From Clostridia bacterium (GTDB taxonomy: Bacteria > Bacillota > Clostridia > Christensenellales > UBA1242): DNA of 59,692 nucleotides. The notes below the pieces were generated by a model. It made no database searches, was not told the DNA's origin, and worked only from the letters and a program-made list of their open reading frames with translations. Below, one piece after another: positions 32,401-36,660 of the stretch (position 1 is the first letter of the stretch; each line of letters starts with the position of its first letter). Location: contig CAADYP010000007.1 of assembly GCA_900753315.1 (NCBI GenBank), forward strand, positions 1 to 59,692, given 5' to 3'. The position numbers were made by a program, and so were the translations under genes.

Positions 32401-34224
32401 TGAAGAATCGTCAAAGTTGTATCCCTTCAAAGTTACTGTAAATTGAATTTTAACAGAATTTTCATCATCGCCATCTTCATTTGGCACAAGTGTCAAACCA
32501 GAAAAATCAAATTTAGAATTGTTGTCAGTTTTCAAAGAGAGCCCAGCCAAAGTTGAGATACCTTTCACTCTCATTTCAAATGTTTTTGTTCTTGTTGAAG
32601 ATTGACTAGAAGACAAGTAAGAAACCTCGTCAAGTTGTCCACCATCAAATTTTGAAATCTCAAGCTTTTCTCCAGTTGTGATTTGATACAAATTCATTGT
32701 CAAACTTGTAGAAACACTTTGAGCATGCTTACTTGCAGATGAAAACACAAATTTTACAGGGGTGTCGCAGTTTTTCACACTTGAAACATAAAACTCTGTC
32801 CCTGCTTTAACCATTGTGGTTGATTTATAATATTGTGGATTGTTTGCATCAAGTTCAAACAAAATCTCACTGCCTCTGTAATAGAATTTTGCCAAAGAAG
32901 CAATAGGATTTGTTGTTGGCAAATCAAGTCCAACAAGTTCTTGCTTATTGATTGAGATGTAAACATAATCATTGTCAACTGCAACTTCATCAGGCAAAAC
33001 AGAAACTTTGATTTTGTAACCATTTCCTGTTGTGTAATTTGAGAAGACATTGATTGTCGAATCGTTTATCACATCGTCGCCATCATTCAAAAGTTCAACT
33101 CTTGTTGCACTATACAAAGTTTTCAAAACAATAGATGCACCATTCTTTGAAGACATATCATAAGTTGAGATGTCGAAATTGTAATTTTTATATCCTGCCT
33201 TCAAAACAAAATAGATATCTCCAAATTTGTTTACTGAAGAGCTATCCAAAGATTCAATTTGGAAAGTGTATGTAACTTTTTTTGTTGTCTCATTTGTTTG
33301 TTTTCTCAAAACGTTGAAAAGGAAGTATTCTTCATAAGCATCTTGTGAAAGTTTTTTGAAATTTCCAGAAGTCTCTTTTTGATAAACATCGAGGTCAAGA
33401 TTAACTTCATAAGAAGTGTTGAATTCAATCACCCCATTCACAAATGAAGCATTCGCATTGTTTCTAACAAGGTCAAAAGTGATATCGTCATTTGAAACAA
33501 GTGTGCCATTTGTATAAATATTTTCTTCACCCAAAACAAAAGAATTTATTGTAGAGTTGTCCAAGACTTCAAATCTGACAATTCCATTTTTTTCTTTGTT
33601 TCTTGTAAATGATGCTTTAAGGTCAATGTAAGAGCCGGTAAAATCTTCGCTGACCAAAAGTTTGTTCCCGTAAACAATTTGTGCTCCGGACACAACTTCG
33701 TCAACAAATGACCATTCAATATCTTTTATGTTTGCAGTGACTGGTGTAATTTTGAAATAGTCATCAACATTAAGTTCTTTCTCAACACCCTTAACAGCAA
33801 ACTTGTTTGTTCTTGCGTCAACAGTGTCATCTGGTAATCTTTCCAAATATTCAAGCACGGTATTTACTTTGACATTGATGATTGCATTTTGCTTGTTGTC
33901 CTCAATTGAAGAAACCCTAACTTCTGCCTCACCACTCTTGTCTCCATAAATTGTAAACGAATAGTTTTCAGTTGTTTTCTTTTTAACAGAAGACAATCTT
34001 ATGCTGTCGCCACCTTTAAGGATTTCGACACGAACACCATCGGACGAATTTTTTAAAGATACATCAATCGTCTTTGATTGATAATATCCTTCTTTGTCAT
34101 AGTTTGTGTAAATGACAACTTCTTCCGTGGAAACAGAAAGAGAAACCTTCTTGTCACATGCTGACAAAAGGACTCCTCCCAAAATCATAAAAACACTTAA
34201 AATTCCCAGAGCAAATTTTTTCAT
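14500..34224 (-). CDS. Giant GLUG-repeat surface lipoprotein (6574 residues)
   Basis: One uninterrupted frame of 19.7 kb. The start is the ATG at 34224 after GAGGAGG; the extra 22 codons upstream have no ribosome site. Residues 1-23 form a lipoprotein signal with lipobox LSAC (Cys23), so the protein should be membrane-tethered and face outward. Residues about 30-1090 read as Ig-like/beta-rich segments. From about 1180 to 5060 I count at least 30 GLUG-like units, pattern (A/V/I)GG(I/V)(V/A)G followed by an asparagine-rich turn and (I/V)xNxY. They come in modules that open with an xNDIxL...LDGNGxTI-type segment (near residues 1100, 2330, 2800, 4330, 4760 and a later one near 6130). Such modules form right-handed beta-solenoids in adhesins. 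Residues about 6298-6450 are glycine-rich. No LPxTG anchor, transmembrane tail or catalytic motif was seen. Probable role: cell- or spore-surface adhesin or fibre; this is inference. Confidence 0.9.
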   Translation of the reverse strand: MKKFALGILSVFMILGGVLLSACDKKVSLSVSTEEVVIYTNYDKEGYYQSKTIDVSLKNSSDGVRVEILKGGDSIRLSSVKKKTTENYSFTIYGDKSGEAEVRVSSIEDNKQNAIINVKVNTVLEYLERLPDDTVDARTNKFAVKGVEKELNVDDYFKITPVTANIKDIEWSFVDEVVSGAQIVYGNKLLVSEDFTGSYIDLKASFTRNKEKNGIVRFEVLDNSTINSFVLGEENIYTNGTLVSNDDITFDLVRNNANASFVNGVIEFNTSYEVNLDLDVYQKETSGNFKKLSQDAYEEYFLFNVLRKQTNETTKKVTYTFQIESLDSSSVNKFGDIYFVLKAGYKNYNFDISTYDMSSKNGASIVLKTLYSATRVELLNDGDDVINDSTINVFSNYTTGNGYKIKVSVLPDEVAVDNDYVYISINKQELVGLDLPTTNPIASLAKFYYRGSEILFELDANNPQYYKSTTMVKAGTEFYVSSVKNCDTPVKFVFSSASKHAQSVSTSLTMNLYQITTGEKLEISKFDGGQLDEVSYLSSSQSSTRTKTFEMRVKGISTLAGLSLKTDNNSKFDFSGLTLVPNEDGDDENSVKIQFTVTLKGYNFDDSSKFWLEHVTGKKSEVFTVSAFVPLTSASVKNGDKSSSNVYADIESNQGFTLEETGIKNYGTIVDSSVSKLMLEAGTILPLNINYRNASLSARGVYYKYLAYSDLFDALKNTGATEEATAEFIKNMIASKNAGIENYYQYFDLKDGMAFSISDGRLVLTDNAFKGFVCVLFAGYNEEHKEVTLARFFYLESLYSVRFLSSNVKTTLLYTTETLSLADIDRSTTNVTISMRADEKVPTYSNNLQYFSFSSAVMDFQVNESRDYWYNDYYEISDIAFTSSGRCLKFKLTANSTKLQTSVKDILMVSYRDENGFARETEIQIEIKNERRIESVQWLNRTEDDEIYLNLTTTVTSERSFTISTSVYPSEANDLGLSHIYFATAGTANDLSITTSSSGQTFNLNINTTTGSYGNLFLLPNDMVKIVDGVRQVLLYKYTEDANGNIIETPIYKKLSELYLYYDNMIEEGDEFSTYFYNNDGEKVYYKDTIIKISVIIADGMSEGTAIRIYNEGDLLNIDTAKYYKIMNNLTLNNWKSYDRFGGMIFGKDESVSLKFEGNSENFVGTLSGTIKNLTFAGNVTVPDTNIQTGGFVANENNGLIENVVVDVYYGEDTYVDTNGVTQKYKRYMPSMVNSIARYVGGVAGRNNGTINNAYVYGLSIVSNYTGGDANYTGGIAGYNAGKISGSGVEFYNFSKKENENTEITVKNIFKANGSIGGIAGFGGDKSSIEKSYAYAYSLNDSTKAQITQIFENGSISKGAFFAEMSSGAVVKESFAFMGNLIATFVSATSVNTAAFINSYITYFRNNALQTRIFKDANFSYANEIYSGTGIVDDYVLFANADLPTDYADSTTYSDKWKKLVSGDAKLDSTIWELSNIDTNINFGFMYLKNVIQSASVNIENISLADNTEPLKSLNAGKDATTGVEKGILFVYETTAIPSTSAEQSALLRYNTISIADLFGVTQKQARSLLVSTDSKNVSISSTSIRLLSKNTNKFALSVHSKMDFTNSKTFEVVVLNYLPELKTTINQSEIKQGRTILLQTGTNNSQTIMYNTNSTIYLNGNAYLTRKDSFAIEYNLKTANGQDLTSDEHISISKNSNSLNLIGDKAHDGDDYTALNSYLVVADIANDAEYSATIKNARRRDFKVSVYNGATALVIDNASSLVVKPSQYAVFDVTLDTDYNNDDLVFSLKYDQVGVDLQKLSENSIRFAVDSKLSVDLSWTKTKITETRYSFKVWVKISEENKHLIDKDYDNLTLTINAQSQSANSKYAKTLALTVRTQEIEDIGIASYNIESRQFVRSVLYYKMADEITNTLVPSSDAIVAVSINPAYAKMTHFTLTYTVSGASVGTVSLSRLKFNERYGYYVDTSSTTLITNGIQVNLLEEDKTGNGMFYFRMYISSSFASNSELKLTLTCYDGNSVLTAGTHSLNVNYLQEARVRVNGASTYILAKGDHATVQVVTALDQELSDLYLKNNYANISLTQPTVEVFDNYKLYTATLIAYVDAKLQNNMDSGIFYVCATVQRAINNRLEIKESKATICLVDFSVDGSKIAISANAGKTTYNGKSYDTFYSYVNATDTIAFDYPMSPATYTYDANDVNEVAAVEKLIKSRDEFALNNYYKDGNVGYYINCAYNEKTGVYDEIELKRQLWYATDEENSTSICNNSEIIQKDIFRIDEVEYKDRTGKYLTLTGKRTGRQLMKLKTTILYQGIEFSYDYYFLVVVDLWTDEESPTQIFTADEFIKYATESEKAGDYILMNDIVLNDYTPLDTDLIKSLDGNGYTIHINSFAMPERDTSLQLALFNSVDEDSTLKNIRVNLYNGGQIAVNVSQYNNINIAGFAIENNGVIYNCEVVSYYDENYQSSVISGDTGLMVKYMLGNNTDPINLTAAMVSAMSIESKVSGFVSQNNASIMNSRVGGESIRQILNVAETSYIKSQKLGKFVIEGQGEVVGFVNSNSSSAYISASFADNVQIYNNMAATTSITAGFVGYNNNKIQNSYVEGRREGAVTSDNANVYNNLTNITSIGIIAGFVYENNALIKNSYANIAIENSLSKASLVAGFVYKNERDGEIKLCYAACEITKSDINQMLFSGVDDFANSLNNGKISFSYYFNGTRDETTSQSKVTSGALAVTDIGKQDTFYGFSFATDSESYNGIWEISDNGITLVSPDKIAFSNRYGVTNTSGVTTIFYNKTLLDADTMRRVDLSYGSENNPIIIRNAYDFAVATGKATTKEISSYKEYYSDAEVNGNYRLVNNIDMSEIDQNAENDNSIKLTTTSKTFTGLLDGNGFTISNINLGSSVVTENYGLFAKLDGANIMNLDLVVDSIHNSQANIVGTLAGTAVNSRILAITLSPVDSQSTSVQKTSILGNNIVGGVVGMMFGESGLSDIQVKDIDIYSSYYKRDKVVGENDANVGQKLRMNIQNKASIYSYVSKVSYAGGIAGYVDIYNTISSEYVKYSNTLEVSDYDIITVHVSDAVNIYGEVSGGLFGYVGNSTYIYDANIELDADMNLTKPSYIISKNLYAGGLVGENYGGLFAVSANYADALQKTIEENENGYYSGSLSAEKGQQSIFSYTSNDEGYISNINAPLYVGGLVGFMGGGYVYIGYNKLNVISHSSSTLAVGGIVGLAGYTANLFDLNFVTNAPKVNILLNDVYASGDVFVDGKDKNGKIAGDAAGIIGALQSVEGKVSIVGLKDAVAVNYYSYNGIQFIGDDAVADNSGYVSDHHHILVGKIYSNDKKEVKTLNSALYLIDSDDNYINIAKTTDRPTAAVGSLTVGGYNSVVVGSTKLDLLPFGFDMSWKPECEIGDDKYNTYVKSIFDGILRVNSIGDSSMSTMSAAYAKMYTYFLSNGWSDKFWNHEEEHLFPDIQLLSKSNMIYWDVYNTQEVLQKMQNSGVTVVVRGRVSNDDVNVQYSDIDLTNISVTKEDYNLISGFKGTLISYYDYMNSEDAGFVTLEVTDDSTKRVIGGHKANGNTPADKVGIILNKSLFRSIDSDVLIQGINFYYQKNTDNKNYMLIDGGLSSTVFRDVNIVVNDPINLETVKSEADFYTTGLVAKTAYASSFINMGVKLRYGAQISINHEAECKDVYIGLLSGYMQQTSSSKQMAVQGINIEREPEEGESTDVKFDIKIKTGVVSNTIYAGLYAGVILKGNGNCAKVGVGLTNPGKVRLNVKIVGEDKKGNEITKNYEEVALVIGGFVGKIDAVDNVVTLNNTETADKVSNLSILLNSGVKTLQAGLGFGVIENSSLTIANESGVDSKLVGGIYQVGDIVCGTAQLGGLAGKLNSKTEIQGYSVDFSVGKLVEKTENGTTTYEAPTYKVEEGNDKSPLIFEKNLYDYSNMLHPFIVKGGLEDSIGGFYGMASGGAVVSIIGTCEISGNIDVKVSATSNTGVATLSVGGIVGQIAGTFVSSASIKNSLNVSVDNSKNENNTSLSAYVGGMIGKVATYSGARIDINYTSGKGYNVYYTGDVLSSSVDELVFGGAIGYVEQGKDANENANYQSTIENVKISKVIYGGSVKVYGTFKGKKITAGGVVGEYLLPTSGGTNVNIQYLITKCFSFGDVFVNYKGKDESDDKLEDYKFGGIVGVASYIKIQECTSIMTSFNSRETNKSVGYENIGAIVGANSDRVAYENNYYSSGVNLAYQEEIGNTDIAYTEVSGTAYSGYTSVTKKSNGDEISLESKENALNLATTKYMVSNSGEHAFGHKLNPYQYTNSDKEKKINVDIKLPGNSHNISWVSLSQDLNGDNSINDVIADNLTNVAFVGNGRIITRDDNEGKISITDKDNADFGALVNNIGKDTDDNNKDPNFNIISGLVMDLNINTTDLTAPSNYAPTFGGVVGRVSGNSFVYGVGVKGNLSIGGTGFPLQLAGLVGTLHSGLIDQCYVDADITYRAGEKDGSSIAGAVAFVHGDYNSIIRSTYTSGRLETYADIGMYTFARRGNASKEGVSRANWIIDCYSISQIKRNNALNSNEFTKEIVFSSVFKSESGQGFSSNGIIINGCYDTINNCYDTINDCYGTSKQDNVTKVTNIDEVALAYNQYDDICSSIDANSPEQFGLNDEGKRKSINRWYFNPYVNYGYASHGFGWLKNVSTYTRSEKTNKDSNYDTETGNTTEAKTVISNYEYNPVTYSDIISFGNDYGKGWFLGVLNQGKFNQMLDTVASDNTPSYEKAYRFVLRYDFKVSNVGLNIGNDNSFVLDGNNTTIDLASQGSKTGLFNEVYGTIENLRITNANINQSIKTNVGILAGTVKGKLNNITVSGQVILTKQDPSKLKYIGGVVGVLSGDGIGLTSTAYIQSDLKNVIIGGVAGCVNGGYVNDEYVNGGSITHASNAGIVIESNKGSTPITGVTINKLRKSIGSSETRDIKVSHLAGGVVGRAVGTSISNSYNANSVLVGYTISSNLANTFVAGGIVGFAKNSTIADCYNTGLVGAGNYSSNLTTDGYATFAGGIFGYADGGEIKNCMNDGAVQALGKHLDGSKEGNYDIQIDYVSGEEEMTEYKKQNIEPLIYNVMMKYNKGYARSVYAYGIGYTENGEIKNSCDSSTDNIKNDGNIGEYVYETKLIFDRQGTLDNENGTYNHWGKFVVDKVKSDINYTISGYDAYGFPARIYVKDTISRTYGDPSSIKTNDKYNNEIIGQEREVISGKNQLRSYGGVYGYDGNTWQRQGDARVIEKASTSAFNGWNEEAYYMKVDTQYYQSARFVGYENVLNFKGNITSVGFDKNGSISGQKANDVISSLVDDGIVAIDGNRQQTGNFESTTINGMKTAVVYNSTNFRTAYMPFSYTLKASFVDNTGVIDINNLSKKNFTLGNISDNIEPQYTDMKFETEEKASGQKVINVTATVFFAEALPTTAVGNITMTYKSVEIPVDLGRDNIEKRGYRGIFLYYIDETSSMDFSFIKDNKDAYEFTVQVGTGEDLSNYETLSPSDYDIKSNTNLEGKYISYTGSHDVNYFKNKELAISYIYTFDVEIEAKNNLKIEKNTLSEIHLSNSFDKKTTKFTDYQKADVAGSGYFDDVYADQEVNGNQGIFVNLNALTNDFKGYSKFVFGNSDYNISYKDGVYTVSSTNNNCIAAEIDGLQGLLFVGMSDTTELKNITSTFELYHSKEITADMTGISKTVKSGYTTIENGLTFCRIGELQPNGKYNIDGRYAGTHSEFKSEANEILFFGESFYEKEVEYSYALREIDLKNESTNNYGYNIEFYKGENDICYYTVGALLSGQTNKFNGEFIKEAATFNIQTFTTTKSATGVDNYNPDNDTYKAERTITFKSPNDENVEYSIQKTTYKCPIHSTGTTSTPEGVIITTMVNPGQLTNSSYYYYVFDCGAIMVDYVIFGSGNEIKQEQASRRFVVDKDLAARNKMLECRKDSTPKQMDGGKYYDWKNEYNEVALNWAYFNSQYEAQWDTGITYTKTIKIDVIASYIDEKQVLFAKNEFETPLNDVDTYRKTYDHSEVKYPTNPLITLYKGLQQTKDFGANIVSGSLQYRPAEGSEWTTVAGTSIKETEFGIHKYMAKYSATMTSDSAQFVSVSKGKEVNYEYLIIARDINLGELSVAINDKTIIGNGNNLTFVQSSSTNISLFKTNKKMIRDINIIGITNLREGKNNNNYGLFINKNLASLINVEIYGVVRNITNNKINVNSNVYNSTVQNNAVISIKSYVTMVGLDGQKQNVLSVLNEYLDVTNTPASKSFESFDIVIAGNGYNGQGGLDGDQRLYYLRNGAAGEDGGNGGNIFVDNANYTNVDYFKGYARVGAAGAPGYGGNGKNGKYQSGFVYGGGAGGKVGKQGNAGAIKTRPSQDSSQDIEIKQSLTTGEYNSDNIAGNGGIGAFGRIIGNLYYSSTAGGDSGDVDKPSSGGNVRYAYVWKNDSNKTFGFGRQFKDLASSHHYPTGAQIWWENWENDWTGNIDKSVKANNVRPQQISGNGTEEKYGKGVTMSKVYVSIQVRWERTWFTLGIGVNIYENKTVVWTSGECLNGAGACGWATT
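14880..15330 (-). other. Glycine-rich segment near the C-terminus of the giant lipoprotein
   Basis: Encodes about 150 residues with many Gly-x-x-Gly and Gly-Gly steps (GAAGEDGGNGG, GAAGAPGYGGNGKNG, GGGAGGKVGKQGNAGA). It follows the last beta-solenoid module and precedes a Trp-rich end (IWWENWENDW, VRWERTWF) and a terminal CLNGAGACGW. It recalls glycine-rich tips of fibre proteins but is not a regular collagen Gly-X-Y repeat. Confidence 0.7.
20381..20443 (-). repeat. Three 21-bp tandem repeats within the giant gene
   Basis: Units at 20381-20401, 20402-20422 and 20423-20443 are near-identical and encode three seven-residue copies, CYDTINN, CYDTIND and a diverged CYGTSKQ in protein order. The period is a multiple of three, so copy change keeps the frame. 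Confidence 0.8.
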
Positions 34225-34273
34225 GTCTTCCTCCTCAACTAGCATTTGCAATATGCAAATTTTTATATAATAT

Positions 34274-34303
34274 ATTATAAATAAAGACATATATTAAAGT
34301 CAA
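34274..34303 (-). promoter_or_regulatory. Promoter of the giant lipoprotein gene
   Basis: Minus strand: TTGACT (34298-34303), 18-base spacer, TATAAT (34274-34279). The predicted leader is about 43 bases and carries GAGGAGG. The -35 lies within the 16-bp dyad shared with spoIIID. Confidence 0.65.
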
Positions 34304-34314
34304 ATTATGACAAA
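34299..34314. repeat. 16-bp dyad element, copy 1 (upstream of the giant gene)
   Basis: GTCAAATTATGACAAA, identical to 34955-34970. The core is an inverted repeat GTCA...TGAC. It overlaps the -35 of the giant gene. Candidate operator. Confidence 0.6.
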
Positions 34315-34509
34315 AAATTTCATAAAAAACAATAAAAATATTTTTAACAATTTGAAAAAATATTAAAATTCAAAATAAATCTAAAAAAATCATTTTTAAC
34401 ATTTTTATAATAATTTTTAAAAATATTTTAATCTCTTTGGTTATAAAAGCAAGAAATTAAATGTTTACAAAAATACCAAAAAATTAGTTTAAAATACCAA
34501 AAAATATCA

Positions 34510-34544
34510 AAAAAATGCAAAAAATCACATTTTTTGCATTTTTT
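34510..34544 (-). terminator. Intrinsic terminator downstream of spoIIID
   Basis: A perfect 15-bp stem, AAAAAATGCAAAAAA (34510-34524) and TTTTTTGCATTTTTT (34530-34544), loop TCACA. It is symmetrical and could act either way; it lies about 85 bases after the spoIIID stop. Confidence 0.65.
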
Positions 34545-34628
34545 ATTAAATTTTTGCGATATTTTTTATGTTTTTTTATTTTTGATAAATTTTAAAAATT
34601 AAAATCATTTTAAATAAACATTCTTCTG

Positions 34629-34889
34629 TTACAGGTTTCGTTCCAGCTGTTCATATTTATGTTTTGTAGATTCTCCACCTCTTATATGCTTTTCAGAAAA
34701 GTTTTTGTCCAAAATCTTTTGCACATCATCATACATTTTTCCATCAACTTTTTTCAATCTTTTTGACAAATCATTATGCACGGTGCTTTTGCTTAATCCA
34801 AAAATTTGAGCAGTTTTTCTTACTGTATCTTCCGTTTCAGTTATGTGTTTTGCCACCTGCAAAGTGCGCTCTTTGATATAAGTTTTCAT
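34629..34889 (-). CDS. spoIIID: Stage III sporulation regulator SpoIIID
   Basis: 86 residues from the ATG at 34889, with GGGAGG upstream; an in-frame start 12 bases earlier is rejected because it covers the ribosome site. The sequence is very typical: KTYIKERTLQVAKHITETEDTVR at the N-terminus, an HTH at about 22-45 (TAQIFGLSKSTVHNDLSKRL), and the basic C-terminal tail IRGGESTKHKYEQL that helps DNA binding. SpoIIID is a mother-cell transcription factor that acts with sigma-E and switches genes during engulfment and spore formation. Its upstream region carries a dyad identical to one before the giant gene, and autoregulation is known in Bacillus subtilis. Confidence 0.96.
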   Translation of the reverse strand: MKTYIKERTLQVAKHITETEDTVRKTAQIFGLSKSTVHNDLSKRLKKVDGKMYDDVQKILDKNFSEKHIRGGESTKHKYEQLERNL

Positions 34890-34929
34890 CAGACCTCCCA
34901 TAGAAATTTCTCATCTTTCGATGAATTTT

Positions 34930-34959
34930 CTAATAAATTTCTATGAAAGTTTTTGTCAA
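34930..34959 (-). promoter_or_regulatory. Candidate promoter of spoIIID
   Basis: Minus strand: TTGACA (34954-34959), 18-base spacer, weak TATTAG (34930-34935). The -35 lies in the 16-bp dyad. A sigma-E promoter could not be confidently recognised. Confidence 0.4.
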
Positions 34960-34970
34960 ATTATGACAAA
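34955..34970. repeat. 16-bp dyad element, copy 2 (upstream of spoIIID)
   Basis: GTCAAATTATGACAAA, identical to 34299-34314. With its flanks the inverted repeat here is longer, TTTGTCA and TGACAAA around a five-base centre. Confidence 0.6.
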
Positions 34971-35065
34971 TTTTGTCGCAAAAAGTTTTTTACTATTGTT
35001 TTGAAAGTTGAAAATTTATACTTATTTCAAGAAAACAAAACTCTCAAAAAATACCAAAAAGGCAA

Positions 35066-35098
35066 AAAAAATAAAACGGTTAAACCGTTTTATTTTTG
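35066..35098. terminator. Intrinsic terminator at the end of acpP
   Basis: AAAACGGTT and AACCGTTTT around a one- to two-base centre with T runs on both strands. It overlaps the acpP stop codon. Confidence 0.75.
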
Positions 35099-35320
35099 AC
35101 ATTCTTCTATCAATTCAACAATTTGATTTATTGTTTTAATTTGACTTATTTTGTCATCTGGAATTGTGATCCCATATTCATCTTCAAGTGTCATCAACAT
35201 TTCAATAACATCCAAAGAATCTGCTCCCAAGTCTTCAATTATATTTGAATTTTCAGTAATCTTGTCCTTTGAAATGCCAAGTTGCTCTGCTACCAATTCT
35301 TTTACCTTATCAATAACCAT
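35090..35320 (-). CDS. acpP: Acyl carrier protein
   Basis: 76 residues, typical length. The start is the ATG at 35320: GGAGG lies just upstream, inside what would be the first codons of a longer frame. The phosphopantetheine-attachment motif is GADSLDVIEM with Ser35, and the protein is strongly acidic with the four-helix pattern. It carries acyl chains in fatty acid synthesis in the cytoplasm. No fatty acid synthesis genes are nearby; it stands between the SpoIIQ-like peptidase gene and spoIIID. It may be a housekeeping ACP or a second, sporulation-stage one; the sequence alone does not say. Confidence 0.95.
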   Translation of the reverse strand: MVIDKVKELVAEQLGISKDKITENSNIIEDLGADSLDVIEMLMTLEDEYGITIPDDKISQIKTINQIVELIEECQK

Positions 35321-35386
35321 GCCGACCTCCATGCAATTATATTATCATAAAATAGCATGAAAATCAACTAAATACCAAAATTTATC

Positions 35387-35950
35387 CTATTTATTTTGCA
35401 AGTCAAGGTAATTGTTTGGATCGACTTCTTTGCCATCTTTAAGCATCATCAAATGCAAATGCCCACCACTTTTTGACTCATTTGTCGCTGTATTTGAAGC
35501 GTTTGCAATTTGTTGTCCTCTTGTCACTTTGTCGCCAACCTTAACCTTCACATCTTCCGCCAAAGAAGAATATACACTAACAAAACCGTCTGCATGTTCA
35601 ATTTTGATTACATAGCCATCAAGCGAATTTGATTCTACCGATGAAACAACACCATCACAAATTGAATAAACTGCCGCATTTTCAGATGAAAGATCAAGTG
35701 CCAAATGGATTTCCCATCTGTTTAAACTTTCATTGAATTGCAATCTGTCATCGGCATAATCTTTAATAATTACCGCATTTGACATAGGCAAACCAAACTT
35801 CAATGTATCCGTTCCCACTTCCTTTCCGTCATCATTTGGCACAGTAAATGCGATTGTGAGTGCAATTGCGATAGAAAATACGCAAGCCAGTCCCAAAACA
35901 CCATATCTTTTGAACATCTTTTTAAATTTGTTTGATTTTTCTATTTCCAT
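35387..35950 (-). CDS. SpoIIQ-like M23 (LytM) peptidase
   Basis: 187 residues after GGAGG. A single N-terminal membrane segment (about 17-37) anchors an extracytoplasmic LytM domain. The zinc ligands appear intact: H82 and D86 in HLALD, and H164/H166 in GGHLHL. In spore formers SpoIIQ in the forespore membrane pairs with SpoIIIAH across the intermembrane space during engulfment; the Bacillus subtilis protein lacks a full metal site while clostridial ones often keep it. Proximity to spoIIID supports the SpoIIQ reading. It could instead be a general cell-wall endopeptidase. Confidence 0.75.
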   Translation of the reverse strand: MEIEKSNKFKKMFKRYGVLGLACVFSIAIALTIAFTVPNDDGKEVGTDTLKFGLPMSNAVIIKDYADDRLQFNESLNRWEIHLALDLSSENAAVYSICDGVVSSVESNSLDGYVIKIEHADGFVSVYSSLAEDVKVKVGDKVTRGQQIANASNTATNESKSGGHLHLMMLKDGKEVDPNNYLDLQNK

Positions 35951-36077
35951 AAAACCTCCACATCAAAATATTTTCCACTTTCAAATTTTTTAAACATAAA
36001 GTTTATGATTTTTCTGTGCTTTGCACAAATTTTGCTAATACCATCTCAAATTTTTGCTGCTTTAAAACAAAATTTCA

Positions 36078-36539
36078 TCAATACCCAGTCAATATTAACG
36101 GGAAACCAACAATTATCAAATCTTTCTCAACCGCAATTTGAATGTTTGCTTTTTGCCCATCAACATATACACTATCTTGTCCATATGGCGAATAACCGCA
36201 ATAAACAGTCAAATTTTCCAAAGTTGTTTGAGAGATATGTTTATATTTCAATTTCTCCTGTAACGCCTTTAAATCTTGATTTTTTAAATAAAATTGCACT
36301 GCTGACATATCTTTTTTGAGCATTTGCATATTATCTTTCGCCACATTAAGCGAGCAATAATTGAAAAACATATCTCCACACGCAACCGAATCAATTTTGT
36401 CACTTTTATAATCCGAATTGCAAACAAAACAAACTTTTTCAACATTTGTCATTTGCCAAAGAGGATTTTTATCAACCTTCACAAATCCCGTTGTCGCCAA
36501 ACAACATAACAACAACACAAATACAATCAATTTTTTCAT
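36078..36539 (-). CDS. YwmB-like exported protein
   Basis: 153 residues from the ATG at 36539. The N-terminus is a signal peptide (MKK, long Leu/Val core, about 1-20). The C-terminal third, VYCGYSPYGQDSVYVDGQKANIQIAVEKD followed by IVGFPLILTGY, matches my memory of the end of the YwmB family (a conserved GY...D, NxQIA, then G-P-I-Y). ywmB lies near spoIID/spoIIQ/spoIIID in Bacilli, which fits the neighbours here. Function is unknown. No good Shine-Dalgarno site precedes the ATG. Confidence 0.5.
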   Translation of the reverse strand: MKKLIVFVLLLCCLATTGFVKVDKNPLWQMTNVEKVCFVCNSDYKSDKIDSVACGDMFFNYCSLNVAKDNMQMLKKDMSAVQFYLKNQDLKALQEKLKYKHISQTTLENLTVYCGYSPYGQDSVYVDGQKANIQIAVEKDLIIVGFPLILTGY

Positions 36540-36574
36540 ATACAAATTTTTGACAATATTGAAAATTTTAAACA

Positions 36575-36606
36575 AAAAAAAGAAAGCGTAACCTTCGCTT
36601 TCTTAA
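36575..36606 (-). terminator. Intrinsic terminator after the proline-rich membrane protein gene
   Basis: Minus strand: AAGAAAGCG, loop AAGGTTA, CGCTTTCTT followed by T residues. Confidence 0.75.
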
Positions 36607-36660
36607 AATATATCTTTTATTAGAATAAAACCCTTAAAACTGTCATGGATGATGGTTTTT

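Larger units (their letters stand above)
34225..34628. other. Very AT-rich spacer between spoIIID and the giant gene
   Basis: About 400 bases with no gene. It holds the giant gene's ribosome site and promoter on the right-to-left strand, one copy of a 16-bp dyad (34299-34314), and a long hairpin terminator (34510-34544). The stretch 34320-34500 is almost only A and T with no structure I can support. Confidence 0.7.

Noticed and set aside
14500..34224. Possibility that the giant frame is several genes or an assembly artefact
   Set aside because: One frame with a consistent style, gradual module order and no internal start with ribosome site or terminator; I keep it as one gene but list long-read checking.
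14500..34224. Modular synthetase or polyketide synthase as the explanation for the giant gene
   Set aside because: No adenylation, condensation, carrier or ketosynthase motifs; it has a lipobox and beta-solenoid repeats.
34225..34290. Earlier start for the giant protein (22 extra codons)
   Set aside because: No ribosome site there, and the extension overlaps the predicted promoter; GAGGAGG points to ATG 34224, which gives a perfect lipoprotein signal.
34320..34500. Small RNA or riboswitch in the AT-rich spacer
   Set aside because: Apart from the terminator hairpin at 34510-34544 I found no stable structure or conserved motif.
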